Source: an uncultured Saprospiraceae bacterium (GTDB taxonomy: Bacteria; Bacteroidota; Bacteroidia; Chitinophagales; Saprospiraceae). Taken from it: a DNA stretch of 64,000 nt. The translations under genes and the position numbers were made by a program. Positions 44,964 to 54,203 of the stretch are shown here, one piece after another. The stretch is from contig CALEYL010000070.1 in the NCBI GenBank assembly GCA_937926205.1, positions 62,001 to 126,000 of the forward strand, written 5' to 3'. The notes beneath the pieces were generated by a model. The model made no database searches, was not told the DNA's origin, and saw only the letters and a program-made list of their open reading frames with translations. Numbering within the stretch: the first letter of the stretch is position 1; each line of letters begins with the position of its first letter.

Positions 44964-45117
44964 CTTTTAGTCTCTCCCGTTCAGCCGCCGTAGCTCTTCC
45001 TCTATCGCCCCCCTGGAGCGTTTGGCAATCTTCATTTTCTGGTTGCCCCGCATCCGGATAGAACCCCGCCAAATCCAGTCGCTGCATCGCTCGTAGGTAA
45101 GGTCCAGGAAGATGCCA
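44964..45117 (-). pseudogene. Possible 3' remnant of an unidentified gene
   Basis: On the minus strand a 51-codon open stretch without a start ends at a stop near 44964. It reads ETGIFLDLTYERCSDWIW ... KMKIAKRSRGAIEEELRRLN and has codon choice like real genes here. I do not recognise it; it may be a decayed gene end. Confidence 0.25.
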
Positions 45118-45120
45118 GTC

Positions 45121-47574
45121 TCAATTCACCCGTCCCCTTTCCTCCTCTGCCCCCGTGCCCCGCTGCCGGGCACCTTTGAGTTTATTGTTTCCAAAACTCC
45201 GGGAATAGGTCAGTTTGAAGGTGCGCTGGCTAAAATCGATATCGGCTTTCGAGACGAGGTTATATTCCGGGAAATTGGTTTCCCAGAGGAATTTCATTGA
45301 GTTCAACACGTCGTCAATCCCGAAGCGGAGCGTGCCCCAATCGTTCTTGAATTTTTTCTGGAGGCCAACGTTCAACGCGCCCATAGGCAGTGCTACGGAG
45401 GTACCGAAAAGACTTTTGGTCCGGTAAAAACCGACCAGTTCGGCACTGAAATCTTTGGGCAAAGTGAAGCTGTTTATCCAGACCACTTGCAGGTATTTCG
45501 TACGGACCCGGATGGGGGCATCGTCGAAGAAAGCGTTCACTTCTTGCCATGTCCCAACGAGGTTGTTCTGCATTTTCCACCACTTGGACACCTGCACGGG
45601 CAAGGCCACGGTAAAGGAAGCAGTCTTTCGGTTTTTCATGTTGTCAGCAGCGATGAGCTGCTGGTTGGTGCCTGCGATGGTCCTGGCCTGGAATCGGGCA
45701 ATGGCGCTGTCTTCCACAGCATATTCCATGGAAAACAAGGCGGTTTTGAAGCGGTAATCCACTTTCACATTATTGGAAATGGAAGGTTGAAGGGCCGCAT
45801 TGCCGGAAAAAAACGTGTAAGGGTCGAGGAATATCACGAACGGTGCCATGTCGTTGAAGGTCGGGCGGGAGATGCGTCGGCTGTAGGAGAAATTCGTCGA
45901 ATGGTTATCGTTGAAGGTTCTCGACAGGAAGAAACTGGGGAAGAGTTTGCCATACTGCCGATCCACGATGTTGGCCTCTTCCTGTGAGCCGAGGTTGGAG
46001 TTGGTGTACTCGTAACGGAGGCCGATTTTCATGTCCGATTTGTCGTCCAATTTAACGTCTAAAGCAGAATAGGCAGCGCCGATGCTTTCTTTGAGACGGT
46101 ACCGGGCAGTCAGGTCGGGGTTGTTCACCGGTGTGCCGTTTTCGACCATAGAGACCGTCACATTGTTGTCGAAACGGGAGATCGTGCCTTTTACGCCCGC
46201 TTCCATTTTTATTTTTTCCGAAAAACGCTTCGTGTAATCCAAATTGACCACGCCGACCTTGATGGGCGTGACCTTTCCGCTGAAGGTTTTTTCTTCAAAA
46301 AGGAAACCCTCGGAACTGTTCAAATAAGTGGTGAGGTAATTGGTGGGGTTCTCGTTTTCATATCGAAGGTAGTCGGCATTGAAGGTCAATTCCTCACCCT
46401 CCTGGAAGGTATGTTGCAGGTTCAGGTTTCCGCTGATGTGTTTCCAATGGTTGACCTCGTCGTTGGCGATGCGAAGCAGGGTGTCCGGTATGCCGTTGAC
46501 GGAGATGGTGGATTTGTTCAGCGCGTCCATGCTCCAGCGGTTGTCGTAGCCGGAAACAAGGATGCCCATGACGGTTTTCTTGCTCAGGTTCCAGTCGAGG
46601 CCGAGCCGTGCATTGTGGTTGCGCTGCACAGGATCACGGTAGGTGCGGGTGTCCGTACGGATGGTTTCGCCATTCAACACCACCTGCCGGTCAATAGCAA
46701 AAATCTGCTCCTGCGCCTGCCGGCTGAAAGCATAATCGCCATAGAGGTTGAGGCTGTTTTTCCGAAAATTAAAATTGATCCCAGCCGAGGAGACGTCGCC
46801 CTTGCCGTAGCCGCCAGACAGGGAAAAGGAGCCGTTCAGCCCTTGTCCGCCCGATTGTTTCATCACGATGTTGATGTAGCCCGCATTGCCCTCGGCATCG
46901 AAATTGGCAGGCGGTGTGGTGATGAGTTCGATTTTTTCGATATTGCTGGAGGGCATCCCCGCCAGCAATTGCACGACTGCTTCGGCGGGCATCCTGTTGA
47001 TTTTGCCGTTTATCATCACCACTACGCCGTCCTTTCCGGCCACTGAAATGGCATTGTTCTGGCGGTTCACGATGACTCCGGGCGAACGTTCGAGCACTTC
47101 GAGGGCCGTGCCACCCGCTGCGGTGATGCTACCTTCGACATTGATCACCAGCCTGTCTATTTTCTGTTCCAAAAAAGGGCGTTTCGCTACTACCGACACC
47201 TCTGCCAGTAACGCAGCATTTTCGCGCAAGGTGGTCGTTTTCAGGTCGATGAGTGGGTGGCTTTCATCAACGGTCAGGTTGTTGATAATCACCGTTTCAA
47301 AACCCAGCATCGAAAACGAAAGCAAATAGCTGCCGTTGGCCACATTATCAAACGTAAAGTGCCCGTCGGGCTCAGTTAACCTGCCATTTACCAGGCTGCT
47401 ATCGGTGGAGGCCAGCAGCAGCACGTTGGCAGTGTAGATAGGTTGCCCATCTGCGTCGTGGAGGCTGCCTGTTATCTGTTGCGCGAGGATGGCGTGTGCC
47501 GCTAATGCCATGCACAGGGGAATCAGAGCAAATGATGTAAATCTTACTGAAACATTAAGGTGAGTGCGTTTCAT
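45121..47574 (-). CDS. Outer-membrane beta-barrel protein (TonB-dependent receptor-like)
   Basis: The protein has 817 residues from ATG 47574; the frame opens at 47628, but the first stretch is not a signal peptide while MKRTHLNVSVRFTSFALIPLCMALAAHAILAQ is. A carboxypeptidase regulatory-like domain (ITGSLHDADGQPIYTANVLLL) follows, then a plug-like domain (VVAKRPFLEQKIDRLVINVEGS; NRQNNAISVAGKDGVVVMINGK) and a long region of amphipathic strands consistent with a beta-barrel. This matches the outer-membrane beta-barrel group related to TonB-dependent receptors. No SusD partner is adjacent, so transport of a non-glycan ligand is possible. The C-terminal tail is rich in Arg and Glu. Confidence 0.85.
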   Translation of the reverse strand: MKRTHLNVSVRFTSFALIPLCMALAAHAILAQQITGSLHDADGQPIYTANVLLLASTDSSLVNGRLTEPDGHFTFDNVANGSYLLSFSMLGFETVIINNLTVDESHPLIDLKTTTLRENAALLAEVSVVAKRPFLEQKIDRLVINVEGSITAAGGTALEVLERSPGVIVNRQNNAISVAGKDGVVVMINGKINRMPAEAVVQLLAGMPSSNIEKIELITTPPANFDAEGNAGYINIVMKQSGGQGLNGSFSLSGGYGKGDVSSAGINFNFRKNSLNLYGDYAFSRQAQEQIFAIDRQVVLNGETIRTDTRTYRDPVQRNHNARLGLDWNLSKKTVMGILVSGYDNRWSMDALNKSTISVNGIPDTLLRIANDEVNHWKHISGNLNLQHTFQEGEELTFNADYLRYENENPTNYLTTYLNSSEGFLFEEKTFSGKVTPIKVGVVNLDYTKRFSEKIKMEAGVKGTISRFDNNVTVSMVENGTPVNNPDLTARYRLKESIGAAYSALDVKLDDKSDMKIGLRYEYTNSNLGSQEEANIVDRQYGKLFPSFFLSRTFNDNHSTNFSYSRRISRPTFNDMAPFVIFLDPYTFFSGNAALQPSISNNVKVDYRFKTALFSMEYAVEDSAIARFQARTIAGTNQQLIAADNMKNRKTASFTVALPVQVSKWWKMQNNLVGTWQEVNAFFDDAPIRVRTKYLQVVWINSFTLPKDFSAELVGFYRTKSLFGTSVALPMGALNVGLQKKFKNDWGTLRFGIDDVLNSMKFLWETNFPEYNLVSKADIDFSQRTFKLTYSRSFGNNKLKGARQRGTGAEEERGRVN

Positions 47575-47733
47575 GGTTGAAAATAGTTTAAGGTTAAGCG
47601 GCATCAATAATCTTGTTACCTTTTTCATATGAATTGATTTTAAAATACCTACTCTAAGTGGTTTTCGGCTCCCCCGTTTTAGGTATCACGTTATGGCATA
47701 AGTGCCGGACAACTGCTTCAAGTGTTGTATCAT

Positions 47734-47789
47734 GGGGTCTCTTCGAGCGTCCCGAAACCTTAAAATCACGGGGCACTTGAAGAGACCTC
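47734..47789. terminator. 21-bp imperfect hairpin downstream of the epimerase remnant
   Basis: GGGGTCTCTTCGAG (47734) pairs with CTTGAAGAGACCTC (to 47789); as RNA, most of the DNA mismatches become G-U pairs. It starts 6 bases after the stop of the minus-strand epimerase remnant and could terminate it, although it lacks a strong T-tract. Confidence 0.45.
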
Positions 47790-47795
47790 GAAATG

Positions 47796-48152
47796 TTAGG
47801 CCAGCACCCCTTTAGTGGCTGCTGCATAATTGCCTAAAGGCACCCGCGCCGATTTAAATTGCACACCCAAATCCTGTGTGGCCAGCGTATTGCTGTACAC
47901 CGTTTTCGGTTGCCCGACAGGTGCATTTCCATTCAGCATCAAAGAAATATCGGACACCCTCCAGCTCTCGCTCGTAATCAGGTAATGCTTACCGTGCAGG
48001 TTTTGGAGTGTTGCTACTCTATATACCGATTCGGCAACATCTGTTACATCTACGAGCGCCCAATACACGTCCTTGAACTGCTGCAAAGGTGGGGGCAAAG
48101 GCTGCCGGACAGCAGGTAATCGCGTTTCAATCAGCGGTAATCTGGTTGCTCA
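47796..48152 (-). pseudogene. C-terminal remnant of an NAD-dependent epimerase/dehydratase
   Basis: The open frame encodes about 118 codons without a proper start (only a TTG at 48098). LPPPLQQFKDVYWALVDVTDVAESVYRVAT, HGKHYLITSESWRVSDI and the later LGVQFKSARVPL match the C-terminal third of extended short-chain epimerase/dehydratases. The Rossmann domain with GxxGxxG and the YxxxK catalytic pair are missing, so the protein cannot be an active enzyme. The break lies next to the terminator hairpin of the downstream sensor gene. Confidence 0.65.
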
Positions 48153-48159
48153 AGACAAA

Positions 48160-48205
48160 AAAAAGCGGGTAATTTCGTTGCATGCAGCGAAATTACCCGC
48201 TTTTT
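48160..48205. terminator. Strong bidirectional terminator
   Basis: A perfect 18-bp stem (AAAAAGCGGGTAATTTCG against CGAAATTACCCGCTTTTT) with a 10-base loop, flanked by A- and T-tracts. It lies at the 3' end of the hybrid sensor gene and would stop transcription from either side. Confidence 0.85.
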
Positions 48206-48222
48206 AAAACCCTGATTTTAAG

Positions 48223-51141
48223 CTATTTGCGAGTTGCACTAGGGGCTTCCCCGAATTCCTCCTGGAATAATTTTGAAAAATAGGAAGGATCTTTGAATCC
48301 TACTTCCCAGGCGGCTTCTGCCACGTTGGCGGTGCCGCTTTCCAGCAGGGTTTTGGCCTTATTCAGGCGATGGGTGCGAATCAGGTCAGAAGGCGCCATA
48401 TCGGTCAGGGCCTTCATCTTTCGGAACAACTGAGAGCGGCTCATCCCGATTTTCTGACAAAGCTGTGGCAAGCCAAAGTCCTCCTGCTGGTAGTTGTCTT
48501 CCACGATGGCGCGCACCTTTTGCAGGAAGCTGTCTTCCAGATCATCGGCCCTTTGTTCAGGCGCAGCGGGTGACAGTACGTTTTGTTGATATTTCAATTG
48601 CAATTTCTTACGGCTTTCGAGCAGGTTGGCCACCGTGAGCAACAATTCTTCCTGATGAAAGGGTTTGGACAGATAGGCATCCGCACCGCGCTGTAATCCG
48701 GCCAGGCGGCTCTGCACATCGGCTTTGGCCGTCAATAAAACAATGGGAATATGACTGCTGAGTTCGTTGTTTTTCAAAGTTTCCAACACCTCAAAGCCAT
48801 CTTTAACGGGCATCATCACATCGCTGATGATGAGATCAGGCACCAGTTCGAGCGCTTTTTCTATGCCCGCCTGTCCGTTGTAGGCGAATTCCAATCCGTA
48901 AGGGGAAGGCCCGTGGTCAATTCCGCCCTGCAAACAAGTCGTCAGATATTCTACCACATCCGGATTGTCTTCGATGAGGAGGATAGTATGGCCATCAGTT
49001 TCTTCCGTGGCCAGGGTAAGCGGCAGGCTGGTCAAGGGGGTGTCGGCAGTTATATCTGCCAGGTCTGCTTCAGGTATTTCTTCCAATTTAGCGTTGTGGG
49101 TCACTGGTAGTTGAACCCTGAACGTACTGCCTATTCCAACGGTGCTTTCCACCGAAATTTCTCCACCCATAGCTTTAACCAGTTCACGGGTCAGGGAAAG
49201 TCCGATGCCTGTACCGCCCAACCCGTCCTTCCCTGCCCGGGATGGCGTCGCGTGATCCTGATTGTTGGCCTGAAAAAAACGTTCGAAAATATGCGGCAAT
49301 GCTTCAGAAGGGATACCTGCTCCGGAGTCGGTAACGGAAATATGGAGCCATTGCTCCTCCAGGTCAACCCGCAACAGCACTTTCCCGCCTGAAGGAGTAA
49401 ACTTGATGGCATTCGACAGCAGGTTGTGCAGGATCTGTAACAAGCGTTCCGGGTCATAATCCATGACGATTCTCGAGTGCGCGCTTTCAACTTTTACCAG
49501 CAAGTTTTGTGCGTTTGCCAGCGAGTGCAGGCTTTCAGCGATATAGCGGGTAAAAGCCAGGACATCGCCTTGAATGTAGCGCATTTGCATGCTCCCGGAT
49601 TCCAGTTTGGCCAGGTCGAGTATCTGGTTGACCAGGCGCAGCAGATTTTGACCACTGCGTTGAATCAGGCCCAGTTTTCCGCGTTTTCCAGTATCAGGCT
49701 CCGCTTTGGACAATTGCTCGCTCATGCCCATAATCACCGTGAGGGGCGTCCGGAATTCATGGGTAATATTGGTAAAAAAGCGGCTTTTAAAATCATCCAG
49801 TTCGCGGAGGCGGTCAGCCTCAGCTTGTTTCTTTTCCTGGAGCAACTGGCTTTCCAGGAGTGCATAGTCGGCCTGTTGCTTCGCTTCCAGCAGCTTTTTT
49901 TGCCTATAGGCCAAACCCAATGTGAATATCAGAATTTCAATGATGGTACAGATCTTTAGGTAATTAACGGTGTAATCCGTTTGGAAAGCCCTCGATATCC
50001 AGGTCAGTATGAAGCCCAGGCAGATGACCCCGATACCCGCTGAGATAAAATACCCCTTCGGGTCTCTGGTTCGGTACAGGGGGTAAACGAACAAGAGCCC
50101 CGAAATAGTGACCAGCGCAATGTAGAACATGGTCACCTGATCGTCGATCACGTAGCTGAAATTGTAGCGAAAGACCATGAATACAAAAAGCAGTATTGAC
50201 GGCGCCCCAATCCATATCAGATACCGGAAATACCGGTTCCACCAGGGAAGCAGGTGTTCCAAATCCAAAAAACTGCGGATAAAAGCCAACCAGCACATCA
50301 GTCCCAGGTAAACGGACCCCTTGAATAGGTTGAAACAGGCAGGTTGCTCCGTAAAAACAAAATCACCAATCCAATCTTCCAGATCATTGGAGATAAAAGC
50401 CGTATAGACCACGACCATCAGCAGGTACCCGGAATAGAAAATGTAGCTGCGATCCCGGACCATGAAGAATTTGATGAGGTTGTAGAACAACATCATCATC
50501 AGTAAGCCGGTGAACAGGACATCCAGCGTCTTGGTATGCACCAAATCATCGTAAAAGACCGACAGGGGCTGCACATCCGCATGGAATGTGGGCGGAATGG
50601 CACTGCGCTCGCTCTCGGCCCGGAAGTAAAGTGTCACCAACTTTTGGGGAGGGAGTATCAACCTGAACCAGTTGCTGGAATTCGTTGGGGTGAATTTTTT
50701 GCTGTGAATCGGGATAAACGCACCGTTGACTTCGGGTGCCCATGTCCCGTTTTCCATCATTCTGAACAGCGTAACCCGGGTGAATGTATTGGTGAAATTC
50801 AGCACCCATTCGTTGTATACCTCCCCTTCGGGCAAGCGGTTTTCCAATTGAATCTTTCCCCAATACACCTGGTGGCTCTGCAGCTCGAAGGTCTTTTTTG
50901 GAAATGCCACAAAATGCTCTTGTAGTTGCGGTTGCACGATATCCTCTATACTGTAACCCGTGCCGGCGTCGGGCAAAATATGTATGTATTCCCGGAGCAG
51001 GTGGATGTCGGAGCTGTTCAGGAAACAGGTTTGGGAGTTGGGGTCGGTTGCGGGTATGGAGCCAGTGGAAGGCCCCTTGCAACTGGCCGACAGGAGCAGA
51101 AGCACACAAGCAAAAAAAGGATGAATATTCTTTACGAGCAT
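48223..51141 (-). CDS. Hybrid two-component sensor/regulator (7TM-DISM, HK, REC, AraC)
   Basis: This 972-residue protein joins all parts of a two-component system. After a signal or anchor segment (CVLLLLSASC, a possible lipobox), residues of about 35-190 form a 7TMR-DISMED2-type periplasmic domain. Seven membrane helices follow (about 205-400). A histidine kinase comes next, with HEFRTPLTV (phospho-His near 461) and an HATPase domain (NAIKFTPSGG, SGAGIP, GGTGIGLSL). Then a receiver domain has its acceptor Asp in LIISDVMMPVKDG near 773, and an AraC-type DNA-binding domain ends the chain (SRSQLFRKMK; EAAWEVGFKDPSYFSKLFQEEFG). It probably senses an envelope ligand and directly regulates genes; the target is unknown. 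Confidence 0.93.
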   Translation of the reverse strand: MLVKNIHPFFACVLLLLSASCKGPSTGSIPATDPNSQTCFLNSSDIHLLREYIHILPDAGTGYSIEDIVQPQLQEHFVAFPKKTFELQSHQVYWGKIQLENRLPEGEVYNEWVLNFTNTFTRVTLFRMMENGTWAPEVNGAFIPIHSKKFTPTNSSNWFRLILPPQKLVTLYFRAESERSAIPPTFHADVQPLSVFYDDLVHTKTLDVLFTGLLMMMLFYNLIKFFMVRDRSYIFYSGYLLMVVVYTAFISNDLEDWIGDFVFTEQPACFNLFKGSVYLGLMCWLAFIRSFLDLEHLLPWWNRYFRYLIWIGAPSILLFVFMVFRYNFSYVIDDQVTMFYIALVTISGLLFVYPLYRTRDPKGYFISAGIGVICLGFILTWISRAFQTDYTVNYLKICTIIEILIFTLGLAYRQKKLLEAKQQADYALLESQLLQEKKQAEADRLRELDDFKSRFFTNITHEFRTPLTVIMGMSEQLSKAEPDTGKRGKLGLIQRSGQNLLRLVNQILDLAKLESGSMQMRYIQGDVLAFTRYIAESLHSLANAQNLLVKVESAHSRIVMDYDPERLLQILHNLLSNAIKFTPSGGKVLLRVDLEEQWLHISVTDSGAGIPSEALPHIFERFFQANNQDHATPSRAGKDGLGGTGIGLSLTRELVKAMGGEISVESTVGIGSTFRVQLPVTHNAKLEEIPEADLADITADTPLTSLPLTLATEETDGHTILLIEDNPDVVEYLTTCLQGGIDHGPSPYGLEFAYNGQAGIEKALELVPDLIISDVMMPVKDGFEVLETLKNNELSSHIPIVLLTAKADVQSRLAGLQRGADAYLSKPFHQEELLLTVANLLESRKKLQLKYQQNVLSPAAPEQRADDLEDSFLQKVRAIVEDNYQQEDFGLPQLCQKIGMSRSQLFRKMKALTDMAPSDLIRTHRLNKAKTLLESGTANVAEAAWEVGFKDPSYFSKLFQEEFGEAPSATRK

Positions 51142-51350
51142 GGATAATGGTATACCTCGCGCTGCAAGATTTCGTGCATGTTAATAGCAAAATAAGAGAA
51201 GGCAAAAGAAATTTGAGGTACAAAACTTAAATAATTATGCCTCCCGAATAGTTAGTTTACATCAGCGAAGCGGATGGAACATCTGCAAAGTACGAGTTTT
51301 TGAGTCATACTCGACCAAGTGTTCAAAAAAGCTTGTTTTTACCAGCCTCG

Positions 51351-53183
51351 CTACACCACCCCAGCCAGCGCTCCCCCTTTCGCAAAAAAACGATCTGCCC
51401 GCTCCTGCACTTTCCGATCCTGAATCAGCGGCGGTGCATGATGCGGCTTGATGCGCGCATCGATGAGCAGAGGCCCGCGACACCCCCAGTGTTTGTGTTG
51501 AACAAAACTGTCCACCCCGTAAAGGTCGTGCGAAGGGTTGGCACGTGTAAAAGTCGTCCACACGAAATTATTCACATTAGCCGCTGCAAAAGCGCTGTCG
51601 TCGGTCAGAATGAGCAGAGGAATGCGTTCCAGGTTGAAGCGACTCAGGTGTTCCGTGAGTTGGGCAGCATCTTTTGCCGAAGCTTCGCCGGTAAATTGCG
51701 GCCCCTGAATCGCCAAAATCCCCGGCTGGATGAATACCGGCGCCGAGAAGCCGGCCGGCAATGAAAAGTCGCCGGGGAGTTCAGCCGACAGCTCCCGCCG
51801 TGCAGGGCCGCAGGCGGCAATGGCTACTTTGGAACCCGAATTCCAGTCGGAACCGGAATAATCGAGGGTATCAATAGTGGTGCGCGTATGGAAATGCAGG
51901 TCGCGGGTCCAGTCTACCCGTTCCAGTATGTGCCTGAAAAAAGCCGAAACATCGCGCGTCGCCAAGGTGCTATAGTCTTCGCGGGCAGCGATAAACAGGA
52001 ATTTAGCCAACGAAGTTTGTCCCGAACCCAGGATTCGGTTGGCTTGCGCCAGAATTTCTTCCGGCACTCTCCGCTCCCGGAACGGCATATAGCGCTCGCT
52101 GCCGATGGCCAGCAACAACGGGTGTACCCCCGCAGCATCAACGGCGTGGATTTCGGAAACGCCGGGGAATTCCTGTGGCGTCAGCAGTTTAACCAATTGG
52201 TGGATCAGGTAGCCAAAGCTGGAATCCTCCTGTGGCGGTCGCCCCACCACCGTAAAATGCCAGATGGCGTTTCGGCGGTGGTACACTTTGTCCACTTCCA
52301 TTACAGGAAAATCGTGGGCTAAGCTGTAATACCCCAGGTGGTCGCCGAAGGGGCCTTCTTTCTTTTTCAGGTCTTTGCGGATGACGCCGGTAATCACAAA
52401 ATCGGCATCTGCAGATAAGAAGTGGTCATCGCGCCAATCGTAGCGGAAACGTCGCCCGCCCATCATGCCGGCAAAAGTCAGTTCAGAAAGGCCTTCCGGC
52501 AAAGGCATAATGGCCGAAAAGGCATGGGAAGGCGGACCGCCCACAAAAATGGAACAGCGAAATGGTTCGTCGCTGGCTAAATACTGGGTGTGGTGCACGC
52601 CAATGCCACGGTGCAACTGGTAGTGCATGCCGATTTCACGATTTGGGATATAATCATTGCCAGAAAGCTGGATGCGATACATGCCGATGTTGCTTTGCAT
52701 GGGCTTCCGGCTGCCGGGAGGCAGGGTAAAAACCTGCGGCAGGGTGACAAAAGCGCCACCGTCGTCGGGCCAGGATTTGACCTGCGGCAACTGGTCTATG
52801 GTCGTTGTGCCCCAGGCCGAAGATGCCCCAAAGCGCTGGCGCATGGGCAAAGCCGCCAGCGCAGTAAACGGCGCGCCGAGGTAGCGCAGTGGCCGGCGCA
52901 ATAAATTCGTCGGATCGGCTTTCAGTTCGATCACGCGCTTTACACGCTCTAAGGTGTGGCGAAACAGGAATTCTGTCCGTTCGTAAGTGCCGTACAGGTT
53001 GGAAACTGCCGGAAAAGGACTGCCTTTTACCCGTTCGAACAACAAAGCCGGTCCGGCGGCATCGTATACCCGGCGGTGGATTTCGGCCATCTCCAAATTG
53101 GGATCTACTTCTTCCTTAATACGCACCAATTTTCCGTGGCGCTCCAGATCCAACACGCATTCGTGCAAACTTCGGTAGGACAT
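51351..53183 (-). CDS. UbiD-family decarboxylase
   Basis: The 610-residue protein matches UbiD-type (3-octaprenyl-4-hydroxybenzoate) decarboxylases, which use prenylated FMN made by UbiX. Typical parts are LFERVKGSPFPAVSNLYGT, YRIQLSGNDYIPNREIG with MHYQLHRGIGVHH, a central FVGGPPS, and GPFGDHLGYYSLAHDFP. The length is above the usual 490-ish because of an extended C-terminal part. The reaction may be on aromatic or polyunsaturated acids in quinone synthesis. No ubiX partner lies nearby. It is transcribed in the same direction as the sensor gene, with a 209-base spacer (51142-51350) lacking clear structure. Confidence 0.88.
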   Translation of the reverse strand: MSYRSLHECVLDLERHGKLVRIKEEVDPNLEMAEIHRRVYDAAGPALLFERVKGSPFPAVSNLYGTYERTEFLFRHTLERVKRVIELKADPTNLLRRPLRYLGAPFTALAALPMRQRFGASSAWGTTTIDQLPQVKSWPDDGGAFVTLPQVFTLPPGSRKPMQSNIGMYRIQLSGNDYIPNREIGMHYQLHRGIGVHHTQYLASDEPFRCSIFVGGPPSHAFSAIMPLPEGLSELTFAGMMGGRRFRYDWRDDHFLSADADFVITGVIRKDLKKKEGPFGDHLGYYSLAHDFPVMEVDKVYHRRNAIWHFTVVGRPPQEDSSFGYLIHQLVKLLTPQEFPGVSEIHAVDAAGVHPLLLAIGSERYMPFRERRVPEEILAQANRILGSGQTSLAKFLFIAAREDYSTLATRDVSAFFRHILERVDWTRDLHFHTRTTIDTLDYSGSDWNSGSKVAIAACGPARRELSAELPGDFSLPAGFSAPVFIQPGILAIQGPQFTGEASAKDAAQLTEHLSRFNLERIPLLILTDDSAFAAANVNNFVWTTFTRANPSHDLYGVDSFVQHKHWGCRGPLLIDARIKPHHAPPLIQDRKVQERADRFFAKGGALAGVV

Positions 53184-53278
53184 ATTTTGGTGTTTTTTTT
53201 GATCGCTTAATTCTAAAACCGTTTTTTGCGCCCTAAGTCAAACCATCGACTGTCCGGCAGGCAAACGGGAACAGTAGC

Positions 53279-53440
53279 CCGCAAAGCGAGACGTCCCAAA
53301 CCTAAGCGCCCTTGGCAGAACCTTAGCGCCCCTGGCGGGAAAATTAAATGGGTTCCCGCAAAGTCCGCAAAGCGAGACGTTCCAACCCTTAGCGTCCTTG
53401 GCGGGACCTTGGCGCCCCTGGCGGGAAAATTAAATGGGTT
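53279..53440 (+). repeat. Two 76-bp imperfect tandem repeats
   Basis: Units at 53279-53354 and 53365-53440 share CCGCAAAGCGAGACGT, CCCTTAGCG-like and GCGCCCCTGGCGGGAAAATT ending in AAATGGGTT. They fill most of the divergent spacer between ubiD and DUF1990 and do not code. A related fragment (GCGGGACACCTTAGCAAAG) occurs at about 27520. Confidence 0.75.
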
Positions 53441-53545
53441 ACCATCGCCCCCTACCCTTCCAGGCCACATAATCGATAAAATTATAGATAGTACAAACAA
53501 AACATACTTTCACTTGTTTCAAAAAAAAGTGAAAATTAATATTTC

Positions 53546-54130
53546 ATGATATACCTCCACTTACCACAAGCCGCCCCCTTAGCTGCCTTTCTCGCGCGGG
53601 AAAAGCAGCGCGGTTTTACTTACACCCAGCATGGTACCTCAGTCACAAGCGAAAAAGTAGCTGGCTTCGACAACGATTTCCAGCGCGTTCGAATAGGACA
53701 GGGCGACGCTGCTTTCCAAAAAGCAGCCGAAGCCATCCGCCAGTGGAAGATGTTCCCGCCTGGCTGGACTGTTATTCTGCCGCGGAATGCGCCCATCGAA
53801 GCAGGTGAAACAATCGCGATGTACGCCCGGTTCATGGGCTTCTGGTGGCGCAATTCCTGCCGCATCGTGTACACCATCAACGAACCCGGGCGATTTGGGT
53901 TTGCCTACGGCACCCTACCCGGCCACATTGAGTGCGGCGAAGAACTGTTTATGGTGGAAAAGGACGAGGCCGGACAAGTTTGGTACACACTGCGGGCATT
54001 TTCCAAACCCCGGCACTGGCTTGTCAAACTGGCCTATCCAATTGTGCGCTTGCTCCAGGCCCGTTTTCGCCGCGATTCTGCAAAGGCGATGAAAGACAGT
54101 CTCTCTGCGCAAACTGCAGGGTATAAGTAG
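53546..54130 (+). CDS. DUF1990-family protein
   Basis: The 194-residue protein matches DUF1990, found in bacteria and plants without an established function. Conserved segments are VRIGQGDAAFQKAAEAIRQWKMFPPGW, VYTINEPGRFGFAYGTLPGHIECGEELFMVEKD and AFSKPRHWLVKLAYPIVRLLQARF, the last possibly membrane associated. No signal peptide is visible. It precedes a YndJ-like membrane gene on the same strand by 73 bases, with a perfect palindrome between them. The same pairing is known in other bacteria, so the two probably work together. Confidence 0.78.
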   Translation: MIYLHLPQAAPLAAFLAREKQRGFTYTQHGTSVTSEKVAGFDNDFQRVRIGQGDAAFQKAAEAIRQWKMFPPGWTVILPRNAPIEAGETIAMYARFMGFWWRNSCRIVYTINEPGRFGFAYGTLPGHIECGEELFMVEKDEAGQVWYTLRAFSKPRHWLVKLAYPIVRLLQARFRRDSAKAMKDSLSAQTAGYK

Positions 54131-54134
54131 CCTC

Positions 54135-54167
54135 ACGTATACTAAACTTTCAAAGTTTAGTATACGT
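54135..54167. repeat. Perfect 16-bp palindrome in the DUF1990/yndJ spacer
   Basis: ACGTATACTAAACTTT is exactly mirrored by AAAGTTTAGTATACGT around a single C. As RNA it would be a very tight hairpin; as DNA it could be a dimeric protein site. It starts 4 bases after the DUF1990 stop. Confidence 0.8.
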
Positions 54168-54203
54168 CATAAATCCCGAAAACAAACCTTAAACAACCAC
54201 ATC

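Noticed and set aside
48160..48205. Another member of the palindromic element families
   Set aside because: It shares no words with PE-1 to PE-4 and has the A/T tracts of an ordinary bidirectional terminator.
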